From positions 1 to 18,031 of the forward strand of contig DATLAJ010000163.1 of the NCBI GenBank assembly GCA_035527515.1: a DNA stretch of 18,031 nt, in the 5' to 3' direction. Shown one piece after another: positions 1 to 6,712 of this stretch. A program made the translations under genes and the position numbers. This DNA comes from a bacterium (lineage in GTDB: Bacteria > B130-G9). Each line of letters opens with the position of its first letter. The stretch's first letter is position 1. The notes below the pieces were generated by a model. That model made no database searches and was not told where the DNA came from. It saw only the letters and a program-made list of their open reading frames with translations.

Positions 1-959
1 GAGAAAAGCTGCCGTTGACGGTTACCGATCACGTCTTTCAGCCAAAGCTCATTAACGATATGAATCTCGCTCTCGCCTCGTTCGATGCGCTCGTCAAACT
101 CGTAACCACCGTAGCATTGACAGCGTGAGAGCAACGATCGCAGGAGGCCTGACCTGATCTCGATGTCCGCCTTCGAGAGTGCTGAACCCAGGGTGAACGC
201 AGACGTCCAAGTCTTGCCCTCGAACTTGTCTGGCCTGAACTTGCCCAGACCCCCTTGGAGATTGAGACAGGCGCCCTCAGGCAGCGTCGGGCTTATCGCC
301 ACACGCACCGCCAGGAGGCCGTTTGAAACGGTCGGGGCATCATCCGCAAAGTTCGCCACCAGGGACATGTCCATCACGAATAGCACCCCATCCTTAACCC
401 AGAGCACAGGCCTTTGAACCCGAAAGAGCGACAGTATAGCCTCAATAAAGCTCACCTCCGGCCGACAGACAACCTGCCGAACCCAGTGAGGGGCCACCGC
501 CGCAACGAGGTCGTCAAGTCCCGCGAGCTTGGCCAATTCGCGAGCGATCTCTTGCGAAGACCAGCCGCGCCGCCCGAGCTGATCGCCGATCTGTATGTGG
601 ATATCGAACTTGGGCGTCAGGTTTCGGGTGTTCATCACATATTGTGAGTATTCGGCCTCTGACATTGTTACGAATATCTGCTCCCGCGCAGGTGCAAGTC
701 GCGACAGTGCATAAAGCTCATCATGCCCGCCAAGTGTCATCACACGGCGGTTTCCGGTCTTGACTGCCGTAAGGGCGCCGACCACGACGCTCGCCTCCTG
801 GCCTGACAAGAGCTTGAGGACCAGGTTGTCCCCAATGCTTATCTCGGATGATAGCGTTGGTAGATCGACCTCCACCAACTGCCCAACGTCTCCCGCAGGG
901 CCGATCTCAAGTCGAGATACTGCCTCAACGCCTCGGTCAGCGAATATCAACTCGGTCAT
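1..959 (-). CDS. Phage baseplate-hub-like protein (gpD/gp44/XkdQ-type layout), C-terminally truncated by window edge
   Basis: An open frame runs from an ATG at 959 to the left edge without a stop, giving 319 residues, so the C terminus is missing. It is preceded by AAGAAGG, 11 nt from the ATG, and lies 44 bp after the stop of the gene before it. I do not recognise it by direct similarity. Its layout resembles phage tail hub proteins: a first beta domain with GDNLVLKLLSGQ and then a 'G-x-D-x-LY-x-L-S-R' turn (GGHDELYALSR); a small helical insert SSQEIARELAKLAGLDDL; then a stretch like the second beta domain, VSFIEAILSLFRVQRPVLW followed by VKDGVLFVMD. In Mu gp44, P2 gpD and XkdQ the same order is seen. 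No signal peptide or membrane segment is visible. The hub reading is inference from pattern only; a cellular protein of unknown role is equally possible. The open frame itself is well supported. Confidence 0.6.
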   Translation of the reverse strand, partial: MTELIFADRGVEAVSRLEIGPAGDVGQLVEVDLPTLSSEISIGDNLVLKLLSGQEASVVVGALTAVKTGNRRVMTLGGHDELYALSRLAPAREQIFVTMSEAEYSQYVMNTRNLTPKFDIHIQIGDQLGRRGWSSQEIARELAKLAGLDDLVAAVAPHWVRQVVCRPEVSFIEAILSLFRVQRPVLWVKDGVLFVMDMSLVANFADDAPTVSNGLLAVRVAISPTLPEGACLNLQGGLGKFRPDKFEGKTWTSAFTLGSALSKADIEIRSGLLRSLLSRCQCYGGYEFDERIERGESEIHIVNELWLKDVIGNRQRQLF

Positions 960-1003
960 GCTATTGGATACCTTCTTGTGGTTTCACAGGCCATCTCCTA
1001 CGG

Positions 1004-1837
1004 TTACGCTGGGTAGCTGAGCCGCGGATACAATTGCTCGTCGCGAACCAAGTGCTGCCCAGAGTTTTCTTGCACCATCTCCTCAAGCGCTGCGACACGC
1101 CTGCTCAGCTCAAGCTGTTCCCTCTTCTGCCTCATAGCTTTGCGCCGCCTCGCGCGGTCGTCCCCGCGGGAGCTTTTGGGCAGGCCGTCCAGCGCACCAG
1201 CGCTCTCGGCACGTCGGCTTGTGCCTTTCCCCGTTAGCTCACTTGCTTGCACTTCCGGCTTGTTCCTCAATGCTGTTGTGTCCTGGAAGGCACTTGTATT
1301 ACCTGGGGAGCCACTGCTTCCGCCCTCGCTCACTGGAGGCAAGACCTCACCGTCGGCAGCGACGAGCGTTGGCAGGAATGGCGTCACGTTACCCTCTTCT
1401 CCTCCAGCAGGGGAGAATATCTCTTCGCTGGAATCGGCGCTCTTTGGCTCAACGCCGCCATCTCCCGAGGCAGTTGATATGTTCTGGGCAATGTTGACGT
1501 CGGCGTAACCACTCGACTCCGGCGAGGCATTGTCGAAAACGTCCTGGGCAATTCGCTCTATCATGTCCTCGTGCGGTCCCGGTGGGAGGCCTTCTCGACG
1601 CAGATTGGCTTCGAGCAACGCCTGAGGAGCATCATGAATTGGGTGCCCAGTCGCTCCAGGGCTGTCAGCAATGGTCTGTTGCGAGCCCCTTGAATGATAT
1701 GGCCCCTCGCTATCAAGCGGCTGTTTTACCTCCCGCTCAGTGACTCGCACGTTCCTTTCGGCCGCGTCCGGCGCCTGAGCGGCCACGTCCTCCAAGAGAA
1801 CCAACAAAGCGACTGCCTCGAGATCAACTGGCTTCAT
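1004..1837 (-). CDS. Hypothetical protein, mostly disordered with C-terminal charged coiled coil
   Basis: The protein is 277 aa starting MKPVDLEAVALLVLLEDVA. The frame is open further upstream to 1963, but I chose the ATG at 1835-1837: the upstream part is Arg/Cys-rich, lies wholly inside the preceding gene, and the shorter start leaves a normal 14-bp overlap with that gene's stop at 1824. Residues from about 30 to 230 are rich in Ser, Gly, Pro, Glu and Asp with no visible fold. The C terminus is an RRRKAMRQKREQLELSRR stretch followed by VAALEEMVQEN, a likely amphipathic coiled coil for oligomerisation or docking. There is no signal peptide, membrane span or catalytic motif. It belongs to the same leftward operon as its two neighbours. 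I do not recognise the family. Confidence 0.6.
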   Translation of the reverse strand: MKPVDLEAVALLVLLEDVAAQAPDAAERNVRVTEREVKQPLDSEGPYHSRGSQQTIADSPGATGHPIHDAPQALLEANLRREGLPPGPHEDMIERIAQDVFDNASPESSGYADVNIAQNISTASGDGGVEPKSADSSEEIFSPAGGEEGNVTPFLPTLVAADGEVLPPVSEGGSSGSPGNTSAFQDTTALRNKPEVQASELTGKGTSRRAESAGALDGLPKSSRGDDRARRRKAMRQKREQLELSRRVAALEEMVQENSGQHLVRDEQLYPRLSYPA

Positions 1838-2540
1838 GCTCAAGCCCCCAACGTGTCGCCCGTCCCAACTCCGTCCTCGCACGCAGCCTCCCAAAGACTG
1901 TGTCAAACATCTCTCGCGCCTCGCTCCCGTTTGCCTGGCTTTCCTCCGGGGCGTCTGGGACACAGAGGTAGCAGGGAGCCTCGGCGTGCTTCGGCCTCAG
2001 AATCCGCCCGCTGAAGAGCGGCGCGACGAGAAGTTTCGTGTGATAGATGTGCCGACAAGCTTCGACGCTGAGCTTGATGCCGCGCGAGCTACAATGCTGA
2101 TAGACAGCCCAGAGGTAGTCATCCATACTGGAGCGCCTCGCCAAGACGTCTGCGCCGAGGCAGGCCGAACGTCTCTCATCATCCCACAGGAATATCCTCT
2201 CCCGCTGGGTCAATTTGCGCCCCCGCTTCCCTCTCGCCGTCACCAAAAGCTGCGACAATCTCACCATCTCCGCGGTCTCTTGCGTGCTGAGGGGTCTGAC
2301 GTCGTGCGGGAACTCGCGGCCCTCAGTGTGCCTGCCAATTTTTCTCGCCGCCGGCCTTGTAGCGATCGCGCTGTTCAGCCGCTCGAGCAAAACGCATGGC
2401 TTGTTTCGTCTTGCCCTGAAGAGATGGTATAGTTCATCCTGATCAAACTGGGACATGACCCTTGCTGGGGTGAAGCCAAACTCAACGAACATGGATAGGA
2501 TCTGCCATTTCGTGTGCTCAATAGCCTGCAATAAGTTCAC
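1824..2540 (-). CDS. Hypothetical protein, first gene of leftward operon
   Basis: The protein is 238 aa, starting at a GTG (2538-2540) preceded by GAGGAG seven bases upstream, which strongly supports this start. Codon use looks like that of the neighbouring genes. The N terminus (MNLLQAIEHTKWQILSMFVE) is helical and amphipathic; the middle is basic (ARGKRGRKLTQRERIFLWDD), compatible with nucleic-acid or protein binding; near the C terminus is a CxxC pair (APCYLCVPD). No signal peptide or membrane span is seen. It overlaps the next gene by 14 bp, so the two are probably translationally coupled. The start sits only about 31 bp from the proposed start of the divergent SpoIID gene. I do not recognise the family. 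Confidence 0.62.
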   Translation of the reverse strand: MNLLQAIEHTKWQILSMFVEFGFTPARVMSQFDQDELYHLFRARRNKPCVLLERLNSAIATRPAARKIGRHTEGREFPHDVRPLSTQETAEMVRLSQLLVTARGKRGRKLTQRERIFLWDDERRSACLGADVLARRSSMDDYLWAVYQHCSSRGIKLSVEACRHIYHTKLLVAPLFSGRILRPKHAEAPCYLCVPDAPEESQANGSEAREMFDTVFGRLRARTELGRATRWGLEHEAS

Positions 2541-2547
2541 TCAATCT

Positions 2548-2553
2548 CTCCTC
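2548..2553 (-). promoter_or_regulatory. Ribosome binding site GAGGAG deciding the GTG start at 2540
   Basis: Read on the minus strand, GAGGAG lies seven bases before the GTG at 2540. It is the best ribosome binding site in the left region and shows that the leftward gene is real and begins there. Confidence 0.75.
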
Positions 2554-2571
2554 AAGAGCAGATGCTTCGGT

Positions 2572-3816
2572 TTGCGGCACATAACCCAACGCAAGAGAGT
2601 CGAATTTCGTGCTCGATTCTGGTGCGCCGTCGTTCTTTTCGGGATTCTGCCTTGCCTGATTTCAGGCATCGCAGCGGGACAATTGCCCCTGAATGCTCCA
2701 TACACGACGATAGATGACACGCTCGTCAGCGTCCGATTGACCGCCAGCGAGAGGCAGTTACGAGTGGCCGCCCCTCCGGCGGCACGCGCATTGTCAATTC
2801 GTGATGCCAGCGGCGGAAGCTCCACTACCGATGGCCAGCGGATGATCGCCGTGTCCGTCGAGCCCACCGGCTCGTCTCTTGTCATAAACGGCGCGGTACT
2901 TCACCCCGGGCCCATAGCGATTGAGTCTCCTGACGGTCTCATCCTCGTCAACGGCCGCCGCTACCGGGGCCGAATCGAGGTCAAAACGGTGGGCGGAGCG
3001 CTTCAGACTGCAAACGTCCTTCCGCTTCGGTCATACCTGGCGAGCGTGGTCGGAGCGGAGATGCCGAGCGATGCTCCTTTTCAGGCGCTCGAGGCGCAGA
3101 GCGTTGTTTCCAGAAGCTACATTCTGCACAGGATGGTTGGTGTGAACGGTTCTGACCCGTGCATCTCCGATTCCGTCCTGTCTCAAGTTTACAGGGGGGT
3201 ATCAACCGAGAGCGCGGCGACTATCAAGGCCGTTCGCGAGACGGCTGGACTCGTCCTAACTTTCAATCACGAGCCAATCGATGCCTGTTTCTCAGCTTCC
3301 AGTGGCGGCTGGACGGCCTCAGCGAGGGATGTCTGGAACGATTTCGTGCCATATTTGATTGGCAAGAAGGATCAATTCAGCGAGAGCGGCGAGTATGGCA
3401 ACTGGCAGCTTACGATCACGCCCGCTGAGTGCGAACGGATACTCCTTGGGGCCGGCTGGGATGTCGGCAGACCAGAGCAGATACTTGTCATTAGGGAGGA
3501 TACGTCTGGCAGGGCGTCTCGAGTTGCGATATTGGGGAGTGGGGGAGATGCTCTGTTCAGAGGGACGGACTTCAGATTGCTTGTGGGGGCTGCGCGGCTG
3601 AGAAGCACCATGTTTGACGTTGAGAGGACCGCGAGCAGCTTCACGTTCCACGGCAAGGGCTTTGGACATGGAGTCGGACTTTCGCAGCAGGGAGCGTGCA
3701 ACATGGCCCGACAGAACTATTCGTTTGAACAGATACTTGCCTTCTACTACACGGGCGTCAAGCTCGAGCGATATCCGCCTGATTGGCTCCATAGCCAGTC
3801 AACGCTAGGGGACTGA
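2572..3816 (+). CDS. SpoIID/LytB-domain exported lytic transglycosylase
   Basis: This is a SpoIID/LytB family protein; in spore formers SpoIID cuts peptidoglycan glycan strands lacking stem peptides, and many non-sporulating bacteria carry homologues. With the TTG start at 2572 it is 414 aa: basic N terminus (RHITQRKRVEFRARF), hydrophobic core (WCAVVLFGILPCLISG) and then AAGQ, a signal peptide. The domain runs from about residue 140 to 400. YLASVVGAEMP holds the family's catalytic glutamate (E163); ACFSASSGG (C239-G246) matches the conserved Cys/Ser-GG motif; GKGFGHGVGLSQQGA (361-375) is the signature near the C terminus. The start is uncertain: the frame is open back to ATGs at 2491 and 2455, but those overlap the divergent gene and would bury the signal peptide behind about 30-40 extra residues. 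murG starts six bases downstream, so both likely serve cell-wall metabolism. The family call is firm. Confidence 0.9.
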   Translation: MRHITQRKRVEFRARFWCAVVLFGILPCLISGIAAGQLPLNAPYTTIDDTLVSVRLTASERQLRVAAPPAARALSIRDASGGSSTTDGQRMIAVSVEPTGSSLVINGAVLHPGPIAIESPDGLILVNGRRYRGRIEVKTVGGALQTANVLPLRSYLASVVGAEMPSDAPFQALEAQSVVSRSYILHRMVGVNGSDPCISDSVLSQVYRGVSTESAATIKAVRETAGLVLTFNHEPIDACFSASSGGWTASARDVWNDFVPYLIGKKDQFSESGEYGNWQLTITPAECERILLGAGWDVGRPEQILVIREDTSGRASRVAILGSGGDALFRGTDFRLLVGAARLRSTMFDVERTASSFTFHGKGFGHGVGLSQQGACNMARQNYSFEQILAFYYTGVKLERYPPDWLHSQSTLGD

Positions 3817-3822
3817 TCCGCA

Positions 3823-4959
3823 GTGCATAAACCCATTAGGATTGTCATGGCTAGCGGCGCGACGGGGGGGCATTTCTACCCCTGCCTGGCCATCGCCGAT
3901 GCCATACGGAGCACGCATCCTAACGCACGCTTCCTCTTCATCGGGCCGAAAGGCAAGACCGATGAGAAGCTCATCCACGAACATGGGTTCGAGTCTGCGA
4001 CCATAACCGCCTCGGGGGTCCCTCGTGCCAGGGGTGCTCTTCGTCCCTGGCGGGTTCTCAAAGCTGCATCGTTGGCCCCGGTGGCTGAGGCGCTGCGACT
4101 TTTGAGACAGTTCCGGCCACACGTCGCATTCGGCGCTGGAGGGTATGTCTCAGGGCCGGTCATCGTGGCGGCGTGGCTCAAAAGGATACCCAGGGCGATA
4201 CTTGAGGCGAATGCCGTCCCAGGCCTTGCCAATCGGCTGGCGGCTCGGCTCGCGAGTTCCATCTTCATCGGCTTTGACCCAGCGGCTAAATACTTCAACA
4301 GAGGCAAGGTCATATTGACCGGCAATCCAGTCAGGCCGGGCAGTGAGGCCGAAGGACACAAGATCAGGCTGGACCTCGGCTTCGAAGAGGGCAAACTTCT
4401 GATCGTTGTCGTAGGGGGCAGCCTTGGGTCGCGCGTCCTGAACGAAGTCACGCTCCAAACGTTGCCCCAGATATCTGGACGCTCGGCAGCCTCAAGACTT
4501 CAGGTTCTGCACTGTGTCGGCAAGAGGTTCTGGGACCAATTCGCTGAGGCCGCCATGCGTGTGGCCCGCGGCCTCAATTTCAAATATGTCCCTGTGCCGG
4601 TCGTGCCGGAACTTCACAACCTCTTTTACGTCTCTGATTTGGTGGTCTGCCGGGGCGGTGCGATGACGTTGTCGGAGGTCGCGGCAGCTGGCGTGCTACC
4701 GGTCATTATCCCGTGGTCAGGGGCTGCTAACAACGAACAGTTGGCCAACGCGCAGTTCTTCGAGCGAAACGGCGCAGCGGTCCTCATCGAGGAGAAAAAT
4801 CTTGACGAGCAACAGCTTTACAGTATCTTGGCGGACACCATCGACAATGACGCTGAAGTTAAGAAAATGAGAGATAGCTGCAGGAGAATTGGCAGACCTG
4901 CCGCAGCAGAACTCATTGCGTCTGCCCTGGTGGATTTAGGACAGCGGGTCTTAGTCTGA
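3823..4959 (+). CDS. murG: MurG, lipid II synthase (UDP-GlcNAc transferase)
   Basis: MurG transfers GlcNAc from UDP-GlcNAc to lipid I on the inner face of the membrane, giving lipid II for peptidoglycan. The protein is 378 aa, near the usual length, and starts at a GTG with AGGGGA upstream. The N-terminal GT-B domain has the glycine loop SGATGGH (11-17), FGAGGYVSGP, and LEANAVPG (127-134). The C-terminal donor domain has GGSLGSR (198-204), CRGGAMTLSE (276-285, including the family's acidic residue at 285) and NNEQLANA (303-310). Several normally fixed residues differ: EQN is EAN, GGSQG is GGSLG, and DHQ is NEQ. The overall pattern is still unmistakable. It lies six bases after the SpoIID-type gene, so the two are probably co-transcribed. 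No other mur genes are in view. Confidence 0.93.
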   Translation: MHKPIRIVMASGATGGHFYPCLAIADAIRSTHPNARFLFIGPKGKTDEKLIHEHGFESATITASGVPRARGALRPWRVLKAASLAPVAEALRLLRQFRPHVAFGAGGYVSGPVIVAAWLKRIPRAILEANAVPGLANRLAARLASSIFIGFDPAAKYFNRGKVILTGNPVRPGSEAEGHKIRLDLGFEEGKLLIVVVGGSLGSRVLNEVTLQTLPQISGRSAASRLQVLHCVGKRFWDQFAEAAMRVARGLNFKYVPVPVVPELHNLFYVSDLVVCRGGAMTLSEVAAAGVLPVIIPWSGAANNEQLANAQFFERNGAAVLIEEKNLDEQQLYSILADTIDNDAEVKKMRDSCRRIGRPAAAELIASALVDLGQRVLV

Positions 4960-4980
4960 CCTCGGATGGAGAAATGACTA

Positions 4981-5037
4981 ATGATTGTATCTCACATGCC
5001 AATAATAGTGCTTCGGGAAGAGCGATCGCCGGCATGA
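4981..5037 (+). CDS. Possible 18-aa leader peptide ahead of the glycosyltransferase gene
   Basis: A short frame encodes MIVSHMPIIVLREERSPA. GGAG at 4968-4971 lies nine bases before the ATG, an acceptable spacing. Its stop overlaps the ATG of the next mini-frame as ATGA (5034-5037). It has no homology I can recognise. The only support is the ribosome binding site and the overlap chain, so it may be chance. Confidence 0.2.
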   Translation: MIVSHMPIIVLREERSPA

Positions 5038-5084
5038 AACAGGTCGGGCCGCTGAACATGCCATCAGGGCGGCAGACAGCGTGA
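5034..5084 (+). CDS. Possible 16-aa coupling peptide overlapping the glycosyltransferase start
   Basis: This frame encodes MKQVGPLNMPSGRQTA and ends with a TGA that overlaps the GTG start of the glycosyltransferase gene (GTGA at 5081-5084). The same frame is open back to an ATG at 4974, which would make a 36-aa product but has a ribosome binding site only two bases away. It may work by translational re-initiation rather than make a functional peptide. It may also be chance. Confidence 0.18.
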   Translation: MKQVGPLNMPSGRQTA

Positions 5085-6358
5085 ACCGGGGCAGGAACTT
5101 CAAACTGCTCCTTGCGGCTATTCTCGTCGTTGGGTTCACCCTGCGTGTGGCATATTTCATCTGGGCGCCTCGGGACTACGCCGCAGCTTATTCTGACTAC
5201 GATGACATCGCGCAGAACTTGGCTGCTGGCAAAGGCTTCAGCCTGGATAAGACCATAACAGGCCGCAGCCCCGCTGAGCCTTCGGGAGAGGTTCAGACCG
5301 TGCCCGTCGTCTCCAGAACTCCTGCCTACCCATTTTTCTTGGCCGCAATCTACAAGCTTTTTGGCCGGAGGCTGAGGCTGGTCTATCTGATACAGACTGT
5401 AATTGATATGCTTTCCGCACTTCTATTTTATTTTCTCACACTGAGAGTCGCCAGCTCGGCGCGGGTGGCACTAGTTGCTGTGTTCATTTACGCTCTTTAC
5501 GTGCCTTTCATATCCCAAGTCGCAGTCGTGCTGAATGAAACACTGTTTAACTTCCTGCTGCTTGTATTCGCGTTCGTCGCCATCCACGCCGTCGATAAAC
5601 CCTCCACCCGAAGCTTTCTCGCCGCCGGGGCAGCTCTGGGACTTACCGCTTTGTGCCGCCCAACGACCTTCTTCTTTCCAGCTGTATTTTTGGGCGCAGT
5701 TCTTCTGAAATATCGGAGGCGTCTAGGCCCGCTCATCGTGCCATCTGTCGCGTTCGTGGTCGGGTTCGTCGTGCTGATTGGGCCCTGGGTGGTGCGCAAC
5801 TACGTGGTGCTTGACTACGTCGGTTTCGTTGGAAGCCTTGCAGGCGAGCAGGTTTACGGCGCCCTAAACCAATGGCGAAACTCGGACACTCCTTTGCCCG
5901 TGATCCCTGAACAGATGCAGGCTAGACTCGCTGACAAGAGCGACGTCGAACGCAACAGAATCCTCATGCGGGAGGCGCTCAAGGAGATACTTCGAGACCC
6001 GCTCGATTTCGCCAGGAGCGCTCTTCGTAGAACATTACTATTTTGGACTGGAATAGGCATTGGCGGGGCGAGTTTCTTTTACTTCCCCTCGAATAGGGCT
6101 GGAGCAGAGACTTGCGTTTTCGCTTCGGTCGTCAACATTGTGCTAATCGCCTTCTCCGTCCTTGCGTTCGTCAGATTCCGCGGGGCTTGGACGCGCTATT
6201 CACTGATTCCTCTGCTTCTGCTGGGCTACTTCTACGTTGTTCACTTGCCTACTTATGGTCCTATGCGATACAGTATGCCTGTGATACCATTCCTGATGAT
6301 GTTTGCTTCTTTGGGAATGGTGAACTTGCTCGGAAAGGCGAGGACAGCTCCTTCCTGA
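5081..6358 (+). CDS. GT39/ArnT-PMT family integral-membrane glycosyltransferase
   Basis: The protein is 425 aa with about nine to ten hydrophobic segments. Members of this family use polyprenyl-phosphate sugars on the outer side of the cytoplasmic membrane to modify proteins, lipid A or other glycans; the substrate here is unknown. The first membrane span (residues 7-28) is followed by the acidic loop AYSDYDDIAQNLAAGKGF (37-53; D39, D41 and D42 are candidates for the catalytic acidic position) and SRTPAYPFFLAAIY (78-91), both typical of the PMT_2 type. Further spans include VVLNETLFNFLLLVFAF, LTALCRPTTFFFPAV and VLIGPWVVRNYVVLDY, also family hallmarks. There is no large soluble C-terminal domain. 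The start is GTG with AGGG about 11 nt upstream; no in-frame ATG exists upstream nearby. It follows murG at 121 bp on the same strand, probably in one unit. Confidence 0.85.
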   Translation: MNRGRNFKLLLAAILVVGFTLRVAYFIWAPRDYAAAYSDYDDIAQNLAAGKGFSLDKTITGRSPAEPSGEVQTVPVVSRTPAYPFFLAAIYKLFGRRLRLVYLIQTVIDMLSALLFYFLTLRVASSARVALVAVFIYALYVPFISQVAVVLNETLFNFLLLVFAFVAIHAVDKPSTRSFLAAGAALGLTALCRPTTFFFPAVFLGAVLLKYRRRLGPLIVPSVAFVVGFVVLIGPWVVRNYVVLDYVGFVGSLAGEQVYGALNQWRNSDTPLPVIPEQMQARLADKSDVERNRILMREALKEILRDPLDFARSALRRTLLFWTGIGIGGASFFYFPSNRAGAETCVFASVVNIVLIAFSVLAFVRFRGAWTRYSLIPLLLLGYFYVVHLPTYGPMRYSMPVIPFLMMFASLGMVNLLGKARTAPS

Positions 6359-6607
6359 ACAGGCCTTTCCACTCAAGTTTAGGTTGCGGGGAAGAAGCCC
6401 TGAGGGCGCTCGAGCAAGGCGTGCTTAGGACCAATCCCCTAATGAGTGGGCGTTTTTGGCCGATTAGTTAAGATGGCGTGAAAACCGTCGAGCGGATTGC
6501 TATGGGGCGTTTCTGTATATTAGACGATAGCAGGCAAAATCCGAAGCGATCTCGTGATTGGCGAGGCTATGTGCACGAAACGGGATAAGAACTGTGCGGG
6601 TATCCAA

Positions 6608-6636
6608 TTGACATAACTGTCATTTTTCGTCATATT
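6608..6636 (+). promoter_or_regulatory. Sigma70-like promoter TTGACA-N17-CATATT with overlapping inverted repeat
   Basis: A perfect TTGACA (6608-6613) is followed, after exactly 17 bases, by CATATT (6631-6636, four of six matches to TATAAT), in a locally AT-rich stretch. It is about 75 bp upstream of the start of the large exported protein. An inverted repeat TGACA-taac-TGTCA (6609-6622) covers the -35 box, a position where a repressor or activator could bind. Confidence 0.5.
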
Positions 6637-6697
6637 CTGGGTGTTAGATGGCATTTGAGTGTGCTGATTTTTTGACATCGAGAAGCTCTTTGTTTTG

Positions 6698-6706
6698 AGA
6701 AGGAGG
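6698..6706 (+). promoter_or_regulatory. Ribosome binding site AGAAGGAGG deciding the GTG start at 6713
   Basis: The AGAAGGAGG lies six bases before the GTG at 6713. An in-frame TTG at 6695 would start inside or before this site and so is not the start. Confidence 0.8.
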
Positions 6707-6712
6707 AATCTA

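Larger units (their letters stand above)
6359..6712 (+). other. Intergenic region: promoter and leader, no gene seen
   Basis: This is a 354-bp gap. Short frames cross it on both strands but none has a convincing ribosome binding site or composition. GC content falls toward its right half. It holds the promoter described at 6608-6636, an inverted repeat at 6609-6622 and the ribosome binding site for the large downstream gene. I do not see a convincing terminator for the glycosyltransferase gene; the segment CCCCTAATGAGTGGGCG followed by T-rich sequence near 6435-6457 forms only a weak stem. Confidence 0.5.

Noticed and set aside
163-1020. Several plus-strand frames of 77-129 aa between 163 and 1237
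   Set aside because: They lie opposite the continuous minus-strand frame, lack ribosome binding sites and have irregular, low-complexity translations, so they are shadows.
1838-1963. Longer N terminus for the 1004-1837 gene, starting at 1963
   Set aside because: The extra 42 residues are Arg/Cys-rich and lie entirely within the upstream gene; the ATG at 1837 gives a normal short overlap.
1836-2432. 198-aa plus-strand frame opposite the first gene of the left operon
   Set aside because: The minus-strand frame has a strong ribosome binding site, sensible composition and an operon context; the plus frame has none.
5022-5029. Palindrome GCGATCGC in the murG-glycosyltransferase spacer
   Set aside because: It is a single eight-base site in GC-rich DNA, expected by chance.
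6435-6457. Possible terminator after the glycosyltransferase gene
   Set aside because: The stem is only about three to five bases with a large loop, so it is too weak to call.
6672-6700. Second TTGACA at 6672-6677 as a promoter for the large exported protein
   Set aside because: At 16-18 bp the sequence gives no -10-like hexamer, and transcription would start beyond the ribosome binding site.
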